DNA of 64,000 nucleotides from Micromonospora chersina (GCF_900091475.1 NZ_FMIB01000002.1:1488001-1552000); one strand, 5' to 3'. Shown: positions 9,201 to 16,444, counted from the first letter of the stretch. The notes: generated by a model from the sequence alone, not told the origin. Numbers and translations: made by a program.

Positions 9201-9788
9201 GCCGGTGGTCTCCACGGCCACCTGGCAGATGATCGGGACGTCCCGCCCCAGCTCGGCCCGGGCCCGCTTCGACCCGACCACGGCGGCCTTGACCTGGAGC
9301 AGGTCCTGACAGGTCTCGATGATCAGCGCGTCCGCCCCGCCGGCGATGAGGCCGGCGGCGTTCTCCTGGTACGCGTCCCGCAGGCTGGCGTACGACGCGT
9401 GCCCGAGGGTGGGCAGCTTGGTGCCGGGGCCCATCGAACCGAGCACGAACCGGGGCTGCTCCGGCGTCGCGTACGCGTCGGCGGCCTCCCGGGCGAGCCG
9501 CGCGCCGGCCTCGGACAGCTCGCGGATCCGCTCCGCGATGCCGTACTCGGCGAGGTTGGGCAGGTTGGCGCCGAAGGTGTTGGTCTCCACGCAGTCCGCG
9601 CCGGCGGCCAGGTAGGCCTCGTGCACGCTCCGGACCACGTCCGGCCGGGTGACGTTGAGGATCTCGTTGCAGCCTTCGAGGCCGTCGAAGTCGTCAAGGG
9701 TCAGGTCGGCCGCCTGCAGCATCGTCCCCATCGCCCCGTCGGCGATGAGGATCCGGTCCGCCAGCACATCGAGCAACGAAGTCCGCAC
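6273..9788 (-). CDS. metH: Cobalamin-dependent methionine synthase
   Basis: A 1171-residue four-module enzyme that moves a methyl group from 5-methyltetrahydrofolate through cobalamin to homocysteine. The homocysteine module (about 1-310) has the zinc cysteines in IGLNCS (near 223) and GGCCGTTPEH (near 289). The pterin module follows (about 325-600; HHVPFAQDASILMVGERTNANGSKAF). The B12 module carries DVHDIGKNLV with the cobalt-ligating histidine near 733. The reactivation module is C-terminal, with YAFGYPACPDLEDR. Length matches actinobacterial MetH. No B12 riboswitch consensus was seen in the 170 bp upstream. Confidence 0.97.
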   Translation of the reverse strand: MRTSLLDVLADRILIADGAMGTMLQAADLTLDDFDGLEGCNEILNVTRPDVVRSVHEAYLAAGADCVETNTFGANLPNLAEYGIAERIRELSEAGARLAREAADAYATPEQPRFVLGSMGPGTKLPTLGHASYASLRDAYQENAAGLIAGGADALIIETCQDLLQVKAAVVGSKRARAELGRDVPIICQVAVETTGTMLLGSEIGAALTAIEPLGVDLIGLNCSTGPAEMGEHLRYLSQHARIPVSVMPNAGLPVLTADGAYFPLSPVELADALEQFVTDYGVALVGGCCGTTPEHIRVLVERLRGRRPVAREPRPEAGVASIYHHVPFAQDASILMVGERTNANGSKAFREAMLAADWQACVEIARGQARDGSHLLDLCVDYVGRDGTQDMRELAGRFATASTLPIMLDSTEPAVVEAGLEMLGGRCVVNSVNFEDGDGPESRYARVMPVVREHGAAVVALLIDEEGQARTRDWKVRVACRLIDDLTGRWGLRREDILIDALTFPIATGQEETRRDGIETIEAIREIAARYPGVNFTLGISNVSFGLNPAARQVLNSVFLHECAQAGLTSAIVHASKILPMSKIPDEQREIALDLVYDRRREGYDPVQRFIEVFEGVDAASARATRAEELAALPLDERLKRRIIDGERNGLEVDLDTAMAEGRAPLSIINDLLLDGMKVVGELFGSGQMQLPFVLQSAEVMKTAVAYLEPHMEKTDDDGKGRIVLATVKGDVHDIGKNLVDIILSNNGYDVVNIGIKQPINAILDAAEEHRADAIGMSGLLVKSTVIMKENLAEMASRGVAERWPVLLGGAALTRAYVEDDLRSVFPGQVHYARDAFEGLSLMDRVMAAKRGGAPVVDPEREAALAARRERRERQRALVREALPELDDASVRSDVAVDVEVPTPPFFGTRVVKGVPLADYAALLDERATFLGQWGLRGARGGKGPSYEELVETEGRPRLRYWLDRLIADQVLEAAVVYGYFPAYSEGNDLVVLDENGHAERARFSFPRQRQERRLCLADFFRPKGEQLDVVALQLVTVGQPISEYTAKMFAGNEYRDYLEVHGLSVQLTEALAEYWHRRIRAELALPGGRTVADEDPRDLAGLLRTDYRGCRYAFGYPACPDLEDRAKIVELLGAERINVQLSEEFQLVPEQATDAIVVHHPEANYFNAK

Positions 9789-9944
9789 AGGGCCAGGTTA
9801 GTGCGGCGCGGCGTCGACGGGTCACCGCAACCTGCGCTTCCCACATACTGTCAGCGGGATCACCGCGTACGTTTCATCCGGTTCGCCCGAGTGGTCGGCC
9901 CGGCTGACCGGCGCGGCCGACGGGCCGCGTCCGGCGGCGGCACG

Positions 9945-9950
9945 TAGGCT
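9945..9950 (+). promoter_or_regulatory. -10 element for a leaderless PAC2 leader transcript
   Basis: TAGGCT lies seven bases before a GTG at 9958, the spacing typical of actinobacterial leaderless starts. It would start transcription at or near the leader ORF that precedes the PAC2 gene. Confidence 0.4.
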
Positions 9951-9957
9951 GGCGGAC

Positions 9958-9999
9958 GTGAAGGACATCAGCGACGCGACCACGCGACGGGTGGGGTGA
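9958..9999 (+). CDS. Possible 13-codon leader ORF before the PAC2 gene
   Basis: GTG AAG GAC opens a 13-residue frame (MKDISDATTRRVG) that stops four bases before the GTG of the PAC2 gene. A -10 hexamer TAGGCT at the right leaderless distance supports translation from the transcript end. No regulatory codon run is seen. It may simply load ribosomes for the downstream gene, or be chance. Confidence 0.3.
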   Translation: MKDISDATTRRVG

Positions 10000-10003
10000 C
10001 GGC

Positions 10004-10873
10004 GTGACCGAGTTCGACGGACTGCCGGTGCTGCGGTCTCCCGTCGCCATCGCGGCCTTCGAGGGGTGGAACGACGCCGCGGACGCGTCCACCGCGGCCG
10101 TGGAGCATCTGGAGCAGGTCTGGCAGGCCCGGCAGGTGACGGAGCTGGACCCGGAGGACTTCTACGACTTCCAGGTGAGCCGGCCGACCATCACGATGGC
10201 CGACGGGGAGACCCGCCGGGTCGAGTGGCCGACCACCCGCTTCATGGTGGCCAGCCCGGAGGGCACCGAGCGGGACGTGGTGCTGATCCGGGGCATCGAG
10301 CCGAGCATGCGGTGGCGCACCTTCTGCGAGCAGGTGCTGGAGATCTGCCACAGCCTGGAGGTGGAACGGGTGGTGCTGCTCGGCGCGCTGCTGGCCGACG
10401 TGCCGTACACCCGGCCCCTGCCCATCAGCGGCAGCGCCTCGGACGCCGACGCCGCCAAGCGCTACCAGCTCACCCCCACCCGCTACGACGGCCCGACCGG
10501 CATCGTCGGGGTGCTGCACGACGCCTGCACCCGCGCCGAGGTCGACGCCGTGTCGTTCTGGGTGCACGTGCCGCACTACGCCAACAACCCGCCCTGCCCC
10601 AAGGCCACCCTGGCGCTGCTGCACCGGGTGGAGGAGGTGCTCGACCTGCCGGTGCCCATGGCCGACCTGGCCGAGGAGGCCGCCGAGTGGGAGCAGCGGG
10701 TGCGCAGCGCCGCGGAGCAGGACGCCGAGCTGGGCGAGTACGTCCGCGAGTTGGAGGAGCGGGTCGGCGACGCCGGCATCACCCCGCTGACCGGTGACGA
10801 GATCGCCCAGGAGTTCGAGAAGTACCTGCGCCGCCGGGGCGGCTCCGCCGGCCCCACCGCCGGCTCCTGGTAA
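10004..10873 (+). CDS. PAC2 family protein
   Basis: A 289-residue member of the PAC2 (proteasome assembly chaperone 2-like) family. Family features are AIAAFEGWNDAADASTAAVEHL at the N-terminus, RDVVLIRGIEPSMRWRTFCEQVL in the middle, GALLADVPYTRPLPISG near residue 127 and FWVHVPHYANNPPCPKA near 185. The C-terminal 70 residues are helical and charged. In actinobacteria this gene is conserved next to metH and mshC, but its role is not established; a chaperone-like function is inferred from the family name only. The GTG start follows a tiny leader ORF. A strong terminator follows. Confidence 0.9.
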   Translation: MTEFDGLPVLRSPVAIAAFEGWNDAADASTAAVEHLEQVWQARQVTELDPEDFYDFQVSRPTITMADGETRRVEWPTTRFMVASPEGTERDVVLIRGIEPSMRWRTFCEQVLEICHSLEVERVVLLGALLADVPYTRPLPISGSASDADAAKRYQLTPTRYDGPTGIVGVLHDACTRAEVDAVSFWVHVPHYANNPPCPKATLALLHRVEEVLDLPVPMADLAEEAAEWEQRVRSAAEQDAELGEYVRELEERVGDAGITPLTGDEIAQEFEKYLRRRGGSAGPTAGSW

Positions 10874-10884
10874 CACCCTTTTCC

Positions 10885-10920
10885 GCCGAAGCCGGGTCCT
10901 GCCGAGGGCCCGGCTTCGGC
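10885..10920. terminator. Hairpin terminator after PAC2
   Basis: GCCGAAGCCGGG (10885-10896) pairs perfectly with CCCGGCTTCGGC (10909-10920) across a 12-nt loop. It separates the PAC2 and GntR genes, which are on the same strand. Confidence 0.8.
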
Positions 10921-10957
10921 GTGTCCGGGGTGGCGAGGTCACCCCCTCTACGGCATC

Positions 10958-10969
10958 CTAGGAACCTAG
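10958..10969. promoter_or_regulatory. Palindromic box upstream of the GntR gene
   Basis: CTAGGAACCTAG is a perfect inverted repeat (CTAGG, 2 nt, CCTAG) 19 bp before the ATG of the GntR-family gene. Its size and place suit an autoregulatory operator. Confidence 0.5.
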
Positions 10970-10988
10970 CTGTCATGAGGAGGCGGGC

Positions 10989-11780
10989 ATGCAGATCAAT
11001 CCCGGCGCGGCCGAGTTCCCGCACCGGCAGATCGCCGCGCAGCTCAAGGCCCAGGTGCGCCGCGGCGACTGGGGCCCCGGCGAGCGGCTGCCGTCCATCC
11101 CCGCCATCGCCGAGATGTTCGGCGTCGCCAAGCAGACCGTGCAGCGCGCCGTCGACCAGCTGCGGGTCGAGGGCATCCTGATCACCAAACCCGGCTCCGG
11201 TACGTACGTCCGGGGCACCCGGCGTCGGCTCAACCGGCTCTCCCGGGGCCGGTACGGCGGCTTCCGCGGCTACCACACCGACCTGGCCGCCCGGTACCGG
11301 CAGCAGCTCGTCTCCGTGGGCCGCGCCCCCGCCCCGCCCGAGGTGGCCGACGCGTTCGGGGTGGCCGACGGCACCGAACTGCTCTGCCGGCGGCACCTCG
11401 TCCGCACCGACGACTCAGCCGTCGAGGTGGGCGCTTCCTGGTTCCTGCCCGCCGACACCGCCGGCACCTCCCTCGAACGGGCCGAGGCGTTCGGCCGCCC
11501 GCTCTACCAGGAGGCCGAGGAGGCCACCGGCCGCCGGTACGTCACCGCGACCGACACGATCAGCGCCCGCCAGCCCAGCCGGGAGGAGGCCGAGATCCTC
11601 CAGATCCGGCCGGACACGCCGGTGCTGCACCTGCTGCACGTCGCCTACGACGCCCAGCGCAAGCCGATCGAGGTCGCCCACGCCACCTGGCCCGGCCCCA
11701 TGACCACGCTGACCGAGGAGTACCGCATCCCCGCCCCGGCCGAGGACCCCGACCCCGACCCGGGCCTGGTCCTGGGCTGA
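10989..11780 (+). CDS. GntR-family regulator, HutC/UTRA subfamily
   Basis: A 263-residue regulator. The N-terminal winged helix has HRQIAAQLKAQVRRGDW, ERLPSIPAIAEMFGVAKQTV and a wing ending KPGSGTYVRG (about 12-77). The UTRA effector domain fills residues 105-245, with VEVGASWFLP, TATDTISARQPS and VLHLLHVAYDAQRKPIEVAH. UTRA domains bind sugars, amino acids or related small molecules, and the effector here is unknown. GGAGG sits six bases from the ATG. It has no neighbour on its strand, so its regulon is not evident. It is convergent with mshC across a large hairpin. Confidence 0.9.
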   Translation: MQINPGAAEFPHRQIAAQLKAQVRRGDWGPGERLPSIPAIAEMFGVAKQTVQRAVDQLRVEGILITKPGSGTYVRGTRRRLNRLSRGRYGGFRGYHTDLAARYRQQLVSVGRAPAPPEVADAFGVADGTELLCRRHLVRTDDSAVEVGASWFLPADTAGTSLERAEAFGRPLYQEAEEATGRRYVTATDTISARQPSREEAEILQIRPDTPVLHLLHVAYDAQRKPIEVAHATWPGPMTTLTEEYRIPAPAEDPDPDPGLVLG

Positions 11781-11868
11781 CCCCGCCCTGCCGCGATCTT
11801 GCACTTTCCGGCCCGACAGATGGGACATGCAGGACATCCCAGGGGCCGCAAGTGCAAGATCGGCGGGG
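11781..11868. repeat. Large intergenic hairpin (GATCTTGCACTT type)
   Basis: GATCTTGCACTT (11795-11806) pairs perfectly with AAGTGCAAGATC (11850-11861). Outer CCCCGCC/GGCGGGG and inner CGGCCC/GGGCCG arms extend it, giving a nested cruciform that fills the gap between the convergent GntR and mshC genes. It may act as a two-way terminator, but its form resembles the dispersed palindromes at 32918 and 62888. Confidence 0.75.
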
Positions 11869-11884
11869 TGGGCGGAGGCGTGGG

Positions 11885-13123
11885 TCAGAGGGCGATGCCC
11901 AGGAGGGCGTCGAGCGTTTCGGCGAACAGCTTCGGGGCCGCCGCGTCGTCGGCCACGCCGGCCAGGGCCTGGGCGGCCCAGTCGTCGGCCACGGCCAGGG
12001 CACCCGGGGTGTCCAGGTCGTCGGCCAGGCGGGCGCGTACGTCCGCCAGAAGCTTCTCCCCCGACGGGCCGGCCGGCGCGGCGGCGGCGCGGCGCCAGCG
12101 GGCCAGCCGCTCCTGGGCCGTGACGAGCAGCTCGTCGGTCCACGAGCGGTCGCTGCGGTAGTGCCCGCTGAGCAGGGCCAGCCGCACCGCCATGGGGTCG
12201 ACCTGGTCGGCCCGCAGCCGGGAGACGAAGACCAGGTTGCCCTTCGACTTCGACATCTTCTCGCCGTCCAGGCCGATCATGCCGGCGTGCACGTAGTGGT
12301 CGGCGAACGGGGCCTGGCCGGTCAGCCGCTCGGCGTGCGCCGCCGAGCACTCGTGGTGCGGGAAGAGCAGGTCGTTGCCGCCGCCCTGCACGGCGATCCG
12401 GTCGCCGAGCAGGTTCAGCGCGATGACCGCGCACTCGATGTGCCAGCCGGGGCGGCCGGCGCCCAGCTCGCCGCCCGGCCAGGACGGCTCGCCCTCGCGG
12501 GCGCCGCGCCACAGCAGCGGGTCGAGCGGGTCCCGCTTGCCGGCCCGGTCCGGGTCGCCGCCGCGCTCGGGGAAGATCTCCAGCATCTGCTCACGGGACA
12601 GGTTGGACTCGTAGCCGAACGCGGGCGCGGCGGCCACGTCGAAGTAGACGTCGCCGGTGCCGTCGTCGAGCCGGTACGCCGCGCCGTCTTTGAGCAGCAC
12701 GAGGACCTTCTCGGCGATGTCCGGGATCGACTCGACCGCGCCGACGTAGTGCGCCGGCGGGATGATCCGCAGTGCCTCCATGTCCTCGCGGAACAGGGCG
12801 GTCTCCCGCATGGCCAGGACCTTCCAGTCCTCGCCGTCGCGCTCGGCCCGCTCCAGCAGCGGGTCGTCGATGTCGGTGACGTTCTGCACGTACCGCACCG
12901 TCAGGCCGGCGTCCCGCCACATCCGCTGCACCAGGTCGAACGTGATCATGGTGGCGGCGTGCCCGAGATGCGTGGCGTCGTACGGGGTGATGCCGCAGAC
13001 GTACATGCTGGCCGCGCCGTCGGGCTGGCTGGGGTGGAGACCTTGCCGCGCCGAGTCGTACAACCTCAGTGGCTCGCCCTTGCCCGGCAGCCGTGGCACC
13101 TCATGTCCCGCCCAAGACTCCAT
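11885..13123 (-). CDS. mshC: Mycothiol ligase (L-cysteine:1-D-myo-inosityl 2-amino-2-deoxy-alpha-D-glucopyranoside ligase)
   Basis: A 412-residue class-I cysteinyl-tRNA-synthetase-like enzyme that adds ATP-activated cysteine to GlcN-Ins, the third step of mycothiol synthesis. Visible landmarks are [19 protein letters not shown] (zinc cysteine plus HLGH), [16 protein letters not shown], the zinc-site [10 protein letters not shown] and [12 protein letters not shown], and the adenylate-binding KMSKSKGN. It is distinguished from CysS by its shorter length, lack of the tRNA-binding C-terminal domain and the N-terminal SW...[11 protein letters not shown]. It is followed on the same strand direction by no close gene; upstream is the SCO1664-family gene. 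Confidence 0.96.
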   Translation of the reverse strand: MESWAGHEVPRLPGKGEPLRLYDSARQGLHPSQPDGAASMYVCGITPYDATHLGHAATMITFDLVQRMWRDAGLTVRYVQNVTDIDDPLLERAERDGEDWKVLAMRETALFREDMEALRIIPPAHYVGAVESIPDIAEKVLVLLKDGAAYRLDDGTGDVYFDVAAAPAFGYESNLSREQMLEIFPERGGDPDRAGKRDPLDPLLWRGAREGEPSWPGGELGAGRPGWHIECAVIALNLLGDRIAVQGGGNDLLFPHHECSAAHAERLTGQAPFADHYVHAGMIGLDGEKMSKSKGNLVFVSRLRADQVDPMAVRLALLSGHYRSDRSWTDELLVTAQERLARWRRAAAAPAGPSGEKLLADVRARLADDLDTPGALAVADDWAAQALAGVADDAAAPKLFAETLDALLGIAL

Positions 13124-13190
13124 GAACGCCAGCCTAACGAGCCGTCAGGCGCTCGGGTGGCGCGCCTCGGGTGATCAACGCGACAGCGGC

Positions 13191-14009
13191 TCACATGGGC
13201 GGCCAGGGCATGGCCGGCCACTCCTCCGGCGGCAGCGGGAATCGCCCGGTCTCCCGCAGCCGGTCCACCCGCGCCGCCACCTCGGCGACCTCGTTGAGCG
13301 TGAGGTGCTCGGCAAGCTCGTCGCCGAGCGCACCGGTGAGCTGGCCGGCCAGCCCGTCGAGCATCTCCACCGCATCCTGCGGGAGCCGTCGCCCGGCCCA
13401 GCCCCAGAGCACGGTGCGCAGCTTCTCCTCGACGTGGAAGCAGACCCCGTGGTCCACCCCGTAGATCCGGTCATCGGGGCCGACGAGCACGTGGCCCCCC
13501 TTGCGGTCGGCGTTGTTGATCACGGCGTCGAGGACGGCCAGCCGGGCCAGCCGCGGGTCGTCGGCGTGCGCCAGCGCGTACGCGGCGCCGTCGTCGTCGC
13601 GCGCCGCCGCGACCGGGAACCAGCGCGGCGGCACCGTCTCGGCCGGCACGAAACCGACAAGCGGCTCGGCGTCCTCCGGCTCGTCGATCCAGAGCTGGCA
13701 GGAGCCCGGCCCGAACGGGCCGTCGCGCAGCACGGTCGGCGGCACCAGGTCCCAGCCGGTGGCCTGGGAGACCAGGTAGGCGGACACCTCCCGGCCGGCG
13801 AGCGTGCCGTCCGGGAAGTCCCAGAGCGGCCGCTCGCCGCGGACCGGCTTGTAGACGCAGTGCGCGCTCACCCCGTCGAGGGTGATGATGCCGCGCAGGG
13901 TGGCGTTGGAGGCGTCGACCAGCCGCCCCTCCAGGGTCAGCTCACCGTCGCTGAGCAGTCGCAGCGAGGCGGCGGCATCCTGTCGGGGCTGAAGTTCCGA
14001 CGAGGTCAC
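13191..14009 (-). CDS. SCO1664 family protein (phosphatidylinositol-kinase-like fold)
   Basis: A 272-residue protein of the family named after Streptomyces SCO1664, which keeps a remote PI3/4-kinase-like fold. Visible segments are VYKPVRGERPLWDFPDGTLA near residue 52, with a conserved lysine in the nucleotide site, LAVLDAVINNADRKGGHVLV near 157 (catalytic-loop-like N and D) and GVDHGVCFHVEEKLRTVLWGW near 184 (DHG metal motif). The motifs suggest phosphotransfer but no substrate is known. Its ATG overlaps the DUF3090 stop by four bases, so the two genes are coupled, as in many actinobacteria. Confidence 0.9.
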   Translation of the reverse strand: MTSSELQPRQDAAASLRLLSDGELTLEGRLVDASNATLRGIITLDGVSAHCVYKPVRGERPLWDFPDGTLAGREVSAYLVSQATGWDLVPPTVLRDGPFGPGSCQLWIDEPEDAEPLVGFVPAETVPPRWFPVAAARDDDGAAYALAHADDPRLARLAVLDAVINNADRKGGHVLVGPDDRIYGVDHGVCFHVEEKLRTVLWGWAGRRLPQDAVEMLDGLAGQLTGALGDELAEHLTLNEVAEVAARVDRLRETGRFPLPPEEWPAMPWPPM

Positions 14010-14584
14010 CGGTGATAACCGTTGTGCCGGGGGCAGAGGTGACCGGCCGGGTCGAGCGGCTGGCCGCAGAGCGGGCAGGGCGGGCGACCGGCGTTGACGA
14101 CCCGGCGGGCCCGCTCGATGAACGCGCGGGTCGCCTCGGGCGTCAACCGGACGCGGAGCCGGTCGAGGTCGTCGTCCGGCTCGTCCGGGTCCTCGTCGGC
14201 GTCGTCGTCCGCCTCGCCCAGCTCGACCTCGACCTCCGCCTCACCGGCGGCGATCGCCTCGATCACCACGGTGGCGGTGTCCACGTCGAAGGCCAGGCCC
14301 AGGGTGCCCACCCGGAACTCCTCGTCGACCGGGGTGTCGAGCGGGTCGTTGTCACCGGTCACCGGGGCCGTCTCCGGCAGGTCGACGCCGAACCGGCGCT
14401 GCGCCTCGGAGAGCAGCTCCTCCAGCTTCTCGGCGAGCAGGGACACCTGGACCTTCTCCAGCGCGACGCTGACCAGCCGGCCACCGCCGCGCGCCTGGAG
14501 GAAGAACGTGCGCTCCCCCGGCGGGCCGACGGTTCCGGCGACGAACCGCTCCGGCGGCTCGAAGGCGTGCACCTGGTGGGTCAT
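14006..14584 (-). CDS. DUF3090 family protein
   Basis: A 192-residue protein with MTHQVHAFEPPERFVAGTVG at its start and a C-terminal zinc-knuckle-like CPLCGQPLDPAGHLCPRHNGY. The middle holds an acidic stretch (EADDDADEDPDEPDDD). The ATG at 14584 is preferred over the upstream frame start because it gives the family's N-terminus. TAGGGT at 14592-14597 is seven bases before it, with no good Shine-Dalgarno, so translation is probably leaderless. It is coupled by ATGA to the SCO1664-family gene. Function is unknown. Confidence 0.88.
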   Translation of the reverse strand: MTHQVHAFEPPERFVAGTVGPPGERTFFLQARGGGRLVSVALEKVQVSLLAEKLEELLSEAQRRFGVDLPETAPVTGDNDPLDTPVDEEFRVGTLGLAFDVDTATVVIEAIAAGEAEVEVELGEADDDADEDPDEPDDDLDRLRVRLTPEATRAFIERARRVVNAGRPPCPLCGQPLDPAGHLCPRHNGYHR

Positions 14585-14682
14585 ACCCACGACCCTATCC
14601 GGCGGGTGGAACCGTCGCGCAGCGCACCGACGCCGAATCCGCCCAGGGCGAAACGCCATGGCCGACCACGGCCGTCCCCGGG

Positions 14683-14779
14683 CGTGGCGGAGCCGCTCAC
14701 GGGACTGCCGTTCCTGGTCGTGGCGGGGCCATTCACGGGGCTGCCGTGCCTGGCCGTGGTGGGGCTGCTCACCGGGCCG
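14683..14779. repeat. 36-bp tandem repeat, about 2.7 copies
   Basis: Units begin CGTGGCGG at 14683 and 14719 and CGTGGTGG at 14755, with scattered mismatches. The array lies in the 184-bp gap between the histidine phosphatase stop and the DUF3090 start, and its last copy enters the end of the phosphatase gene. Confidence 0.6.
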
Positions 14780-15473
14780 CCCCGGCGCCGCCGCCCACCG
14801 CCGCGTCCGAGTCGGTCGCCCGGGTCGCCCGCCGGCGCCGCCTGCGCGGCGGCGGGACGAGGCCGGCCAGGTCGCCGCCGGTGTCGTTGAGCCGGACCAG
14901 GAAGGGGCGCAGCGGCGTGTAGCGGATCGCGGTCACCGACGCCGGGTCGGCCACGATCCGCTGAAAAAGATCCAGGTGTACGCCGAGCGCGTCGGCCACG
15001 ATCGCCTTGATCACGTCGCCGTGGCTGCAGGCCAGCCAGACCGCCTCGGGTCCGTGCTCGGCGCTGATCCGGGCGTCCCAGGCGCGCACCGCGGCGACCG
15101 CCCGCGCCGACATCGCCGCCATCGACTCACCCTCGGGGAAGACGGCGGCGCTCGGGTGCTGCTGCACCACCGGCCAGAGCGGCTCCTTCGCCAGCTTCTT
15201 CAGCGGCTGGCCCTCCCAGGCGCCGTAGCCGCACTCGATCAGCCCCTCCTCGACCACCGGCTCGGCGCCGGGCAGGGCCAGCTCCAGGGTCTGCCGGCAA
15301 CGGATCAGCGGACTGGTCACCACGGCCGCGAGGGGCAACCCCTTGAGCCGCTCGCCGACCGCCGCCGCCTGGCCGCGCCCGGTCTCGTCCAGCTCGACCG
15401 GTTGCCGGCCGGCCAGGCCCCCGTCGGCGTTCGCGGTGGTCCGGCCGTGTCGCAGAAGCAGAAGGGTCGCCAC
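14769..15473 (-). CDS. Histidine phosphatase family protein (MSMEG_4193-type putative phosphomutase)
   Basis: A 234-residue phosphoglycerate-mutase-fold protein. The catalytic histidine lies in MATLLLLRHGRTTANADGGL; TSPLIRCRQTLELA, ECGYGAWEGQPLK and ACSHGDVIKAIVADAL complete the phosphate pocket with its second histidine. The N-terminus and overall length match the MSMEG_4193 group, whose substrate is unsettled. GTG at 15473 is chosen because TAGGGT (15481-15486) stands seven bases upstream, as for leaderless genes, and it gives the family start. The C-terminus ends in a low-complexity basic and glycine-rich tail that runs into a DNA tandem repeat. Confidence 0.88.
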   Translation of the reverse strand: MATLLLLRHGRTTANADGGLAGRQPVELDETGRGQAAAVGERLKGLPLAAVVTSPLIRCRQTLELALPGAEPVVEEGLIECGYGAWEGQPLKKLAKEPLWPVVQQHPSAAVFPEGESMAAMSARAVAAVRAWDARISAEHGPEAVWLACSHGDVIKAIVADALGVHLDLFQRIVADPASVTAIRYTPLRPFLVRLNDTGGDLAGLVPPPRRRRRRATRATDSDAAVGGGAGAAR

Positions 15474-15611
15474 GCAGACCACCCTAGGCGCTCCCACCAC
15501 CTTGATCGACTCCACCACGCGAAGTGGCGGTATCACCGCCCTGCGACACCGCCACCTCCCCGGCCTGGTGTCGAACGGGCAGCGGGAGTGACGGCGGACA
15601 CGTTCCGGTCC

Positions 15612-15638
15612 GGAACATACGGGTCGGTCGGGCCGTTG
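15612..15638 (+). promoter_or_regulatory. SigH/SigR-type promoter candidate
   Basis: GGAAC (15612-15616), 18 nt, then GTTG (15635-15638). This matches the GGAAY/GTT form used by thiol-stress ECF sigma factors of the SigH/SigR group. Confidence 0.4.
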
Positions 15639-15644
15639 TGCAGA

Positions 15645-15797
15645 GCGTCGGTGTGCCCAGTGTCCCCGGGCCTCACCTAAATTGCCTTCGCGGAATACCG
15701 TCCGGCTGGAGCCGCGTCGCGCCACTCGCCGAGAGGCGACCTGCACACCGACACCCACAGCGCCGCCCGTCCCTCCGGGGCCGGGCGGCGCTGTTGT
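15645..15797 (+). ncRNA. Possible small RNA between an ECF-type promoter and a terminator
   Basis: A transcript from the promoter at 15612 would run about 150 nt into the terminator at 15758-15793. No convincing ORF with a ribosome site lies inside. The internal CTCGCCGAGAGGCGA can fold locally. The call rests only on the promoter-terminator pair. Confidence 0.25.
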
Positions 15798-15800
15798 TTC
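15758..15800 (+). terminator. Intrinsic-type terminator with T-rich tail
   Basis: CAGCGCCGCCCG (15758-15769) pairs perfectly with CGGGCGGCGCTG (15782-15793), followed by TTGTTT. This is one of few hairpins in the window with a T-rich tail and points to transcription on the plus strand. Confidence 0.75.
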
Positions 15801-16089
15801 CGCCTACTCCCCTCGCATCCCGGACGGCTGCTGCGGCGGACCCGCTGGATTCGCCCCCACCCGCTGTGCCCATGAGGTCAGGACGGATCATGTGCGACCG
15901 CGCCAGCGCGGGTACCGATGGACTCCGCCGCCTCTGCTCTGCAGCGCTCCACGCAACGCCCAAGATCCGGGCATGTTGCTTCCGTGGCTGCAAAGCAAAG
16001 GGCCGAGCAGGTGATCCGGGTCGGGCGATCCAGGCCCAACTCGGGCGTCTGCAACGACTGTCCGGTTTACGCCGGACTCCGGGCCGTGA

Positions 16090-16139
16090 GTGGAACGCAT
16101 GTATGTCTCCGGGGCCCGGATACACCCATGGCGTTCCAC
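16090..16139. repeat. Intergenic hairpin A of an inverted pair
   Basis: GTGGAACGC (16090-16098) pairs with GCGTTCCAC (16131-16139). The loop contains TCTCCGGGGCCCGG and ACACCC, a core that recurs in reverse orientation at 16266-16284. Confidence 0.6.
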
Positions 16140-16251
16140 CGACCGAGGTCGTCTGCGCCGGATGTCCGGTTCGCCGGTGGTCGGCGGCACTCTGGCGGCG
16201 GAATGGCGGGCGGGTGGGCGTCGTTGTATCCCCGTGAACGATCGAGGAGGA

Positions 16252-16298
16252 CGGCCCGCCGAGGCGGGTGTCCCGGGCCCCGGAATGATGGCGGGCCG
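16252..16298. repeat. Intergenic hairpin B of an inverted pair
   Basis: CGGCCCGCC (16252-16260) pairs with GGCGGGCCG (16290-16298). Read on the minus strand, its core TCCGGGGCCCGGGACACCC resembles that of hairpin A. TCGTTGTA occurs as a direct repeat on both sides (16221-16228 and 16303-16310). Confidence 0.5.
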
Positions 16299-16444
16299 CC
16301 GGTCGTTGTACATGGTCCCGGCGCGACGAAGAGGCCCCGCCCCGCACGCCGGATCCCCCCAAGACTTCTTTTGAGCGCCTGACGGTGCTTGCGCGCCGCC
16401 GACCTCCCCCGTCGGCGTGTGCGCCAACCCCCAAGGAGCTTCCC

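Larger units (their letters stand above)
15474..16444. other. Long non-coding interval
   Basis: This 971-bp gap has no frame with convincing family content; the long frames on both strands are low-complexity read-throughs. It holds a SigH/SigR-like promoter, a strong terminator 120 bp later (possible small RNA), two related hairpins in opposite orientation with flanking 8-bp repeats, and a GCCGAC/GTCGGC hairpin shortly before the secreted-protein gene at 16445. Confidence 0.6.

Noticed and set aside
6303..9947. 1214-codon plus-strand frame opposite metH
   Set aside because: It is the reverse-complement shadow of a high-G+C gene; it shows no domain, whereas metH fits its family over its full length.
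9789..9957. Possible cobalamin riboswitch before metH
   Set aside because: No B12-box-like sequence or matching folds could be found on the minus strand in this 170-bp gap.
16141..16444. c-di-AMP (ydaO-type) riboswitch upstream of the secreted cell-wall-like protein
   Set aside because: Such switches often precede actinobacterial wall hydrolases, but the conserved core could not be aligned; only unrelated hairpins are present.
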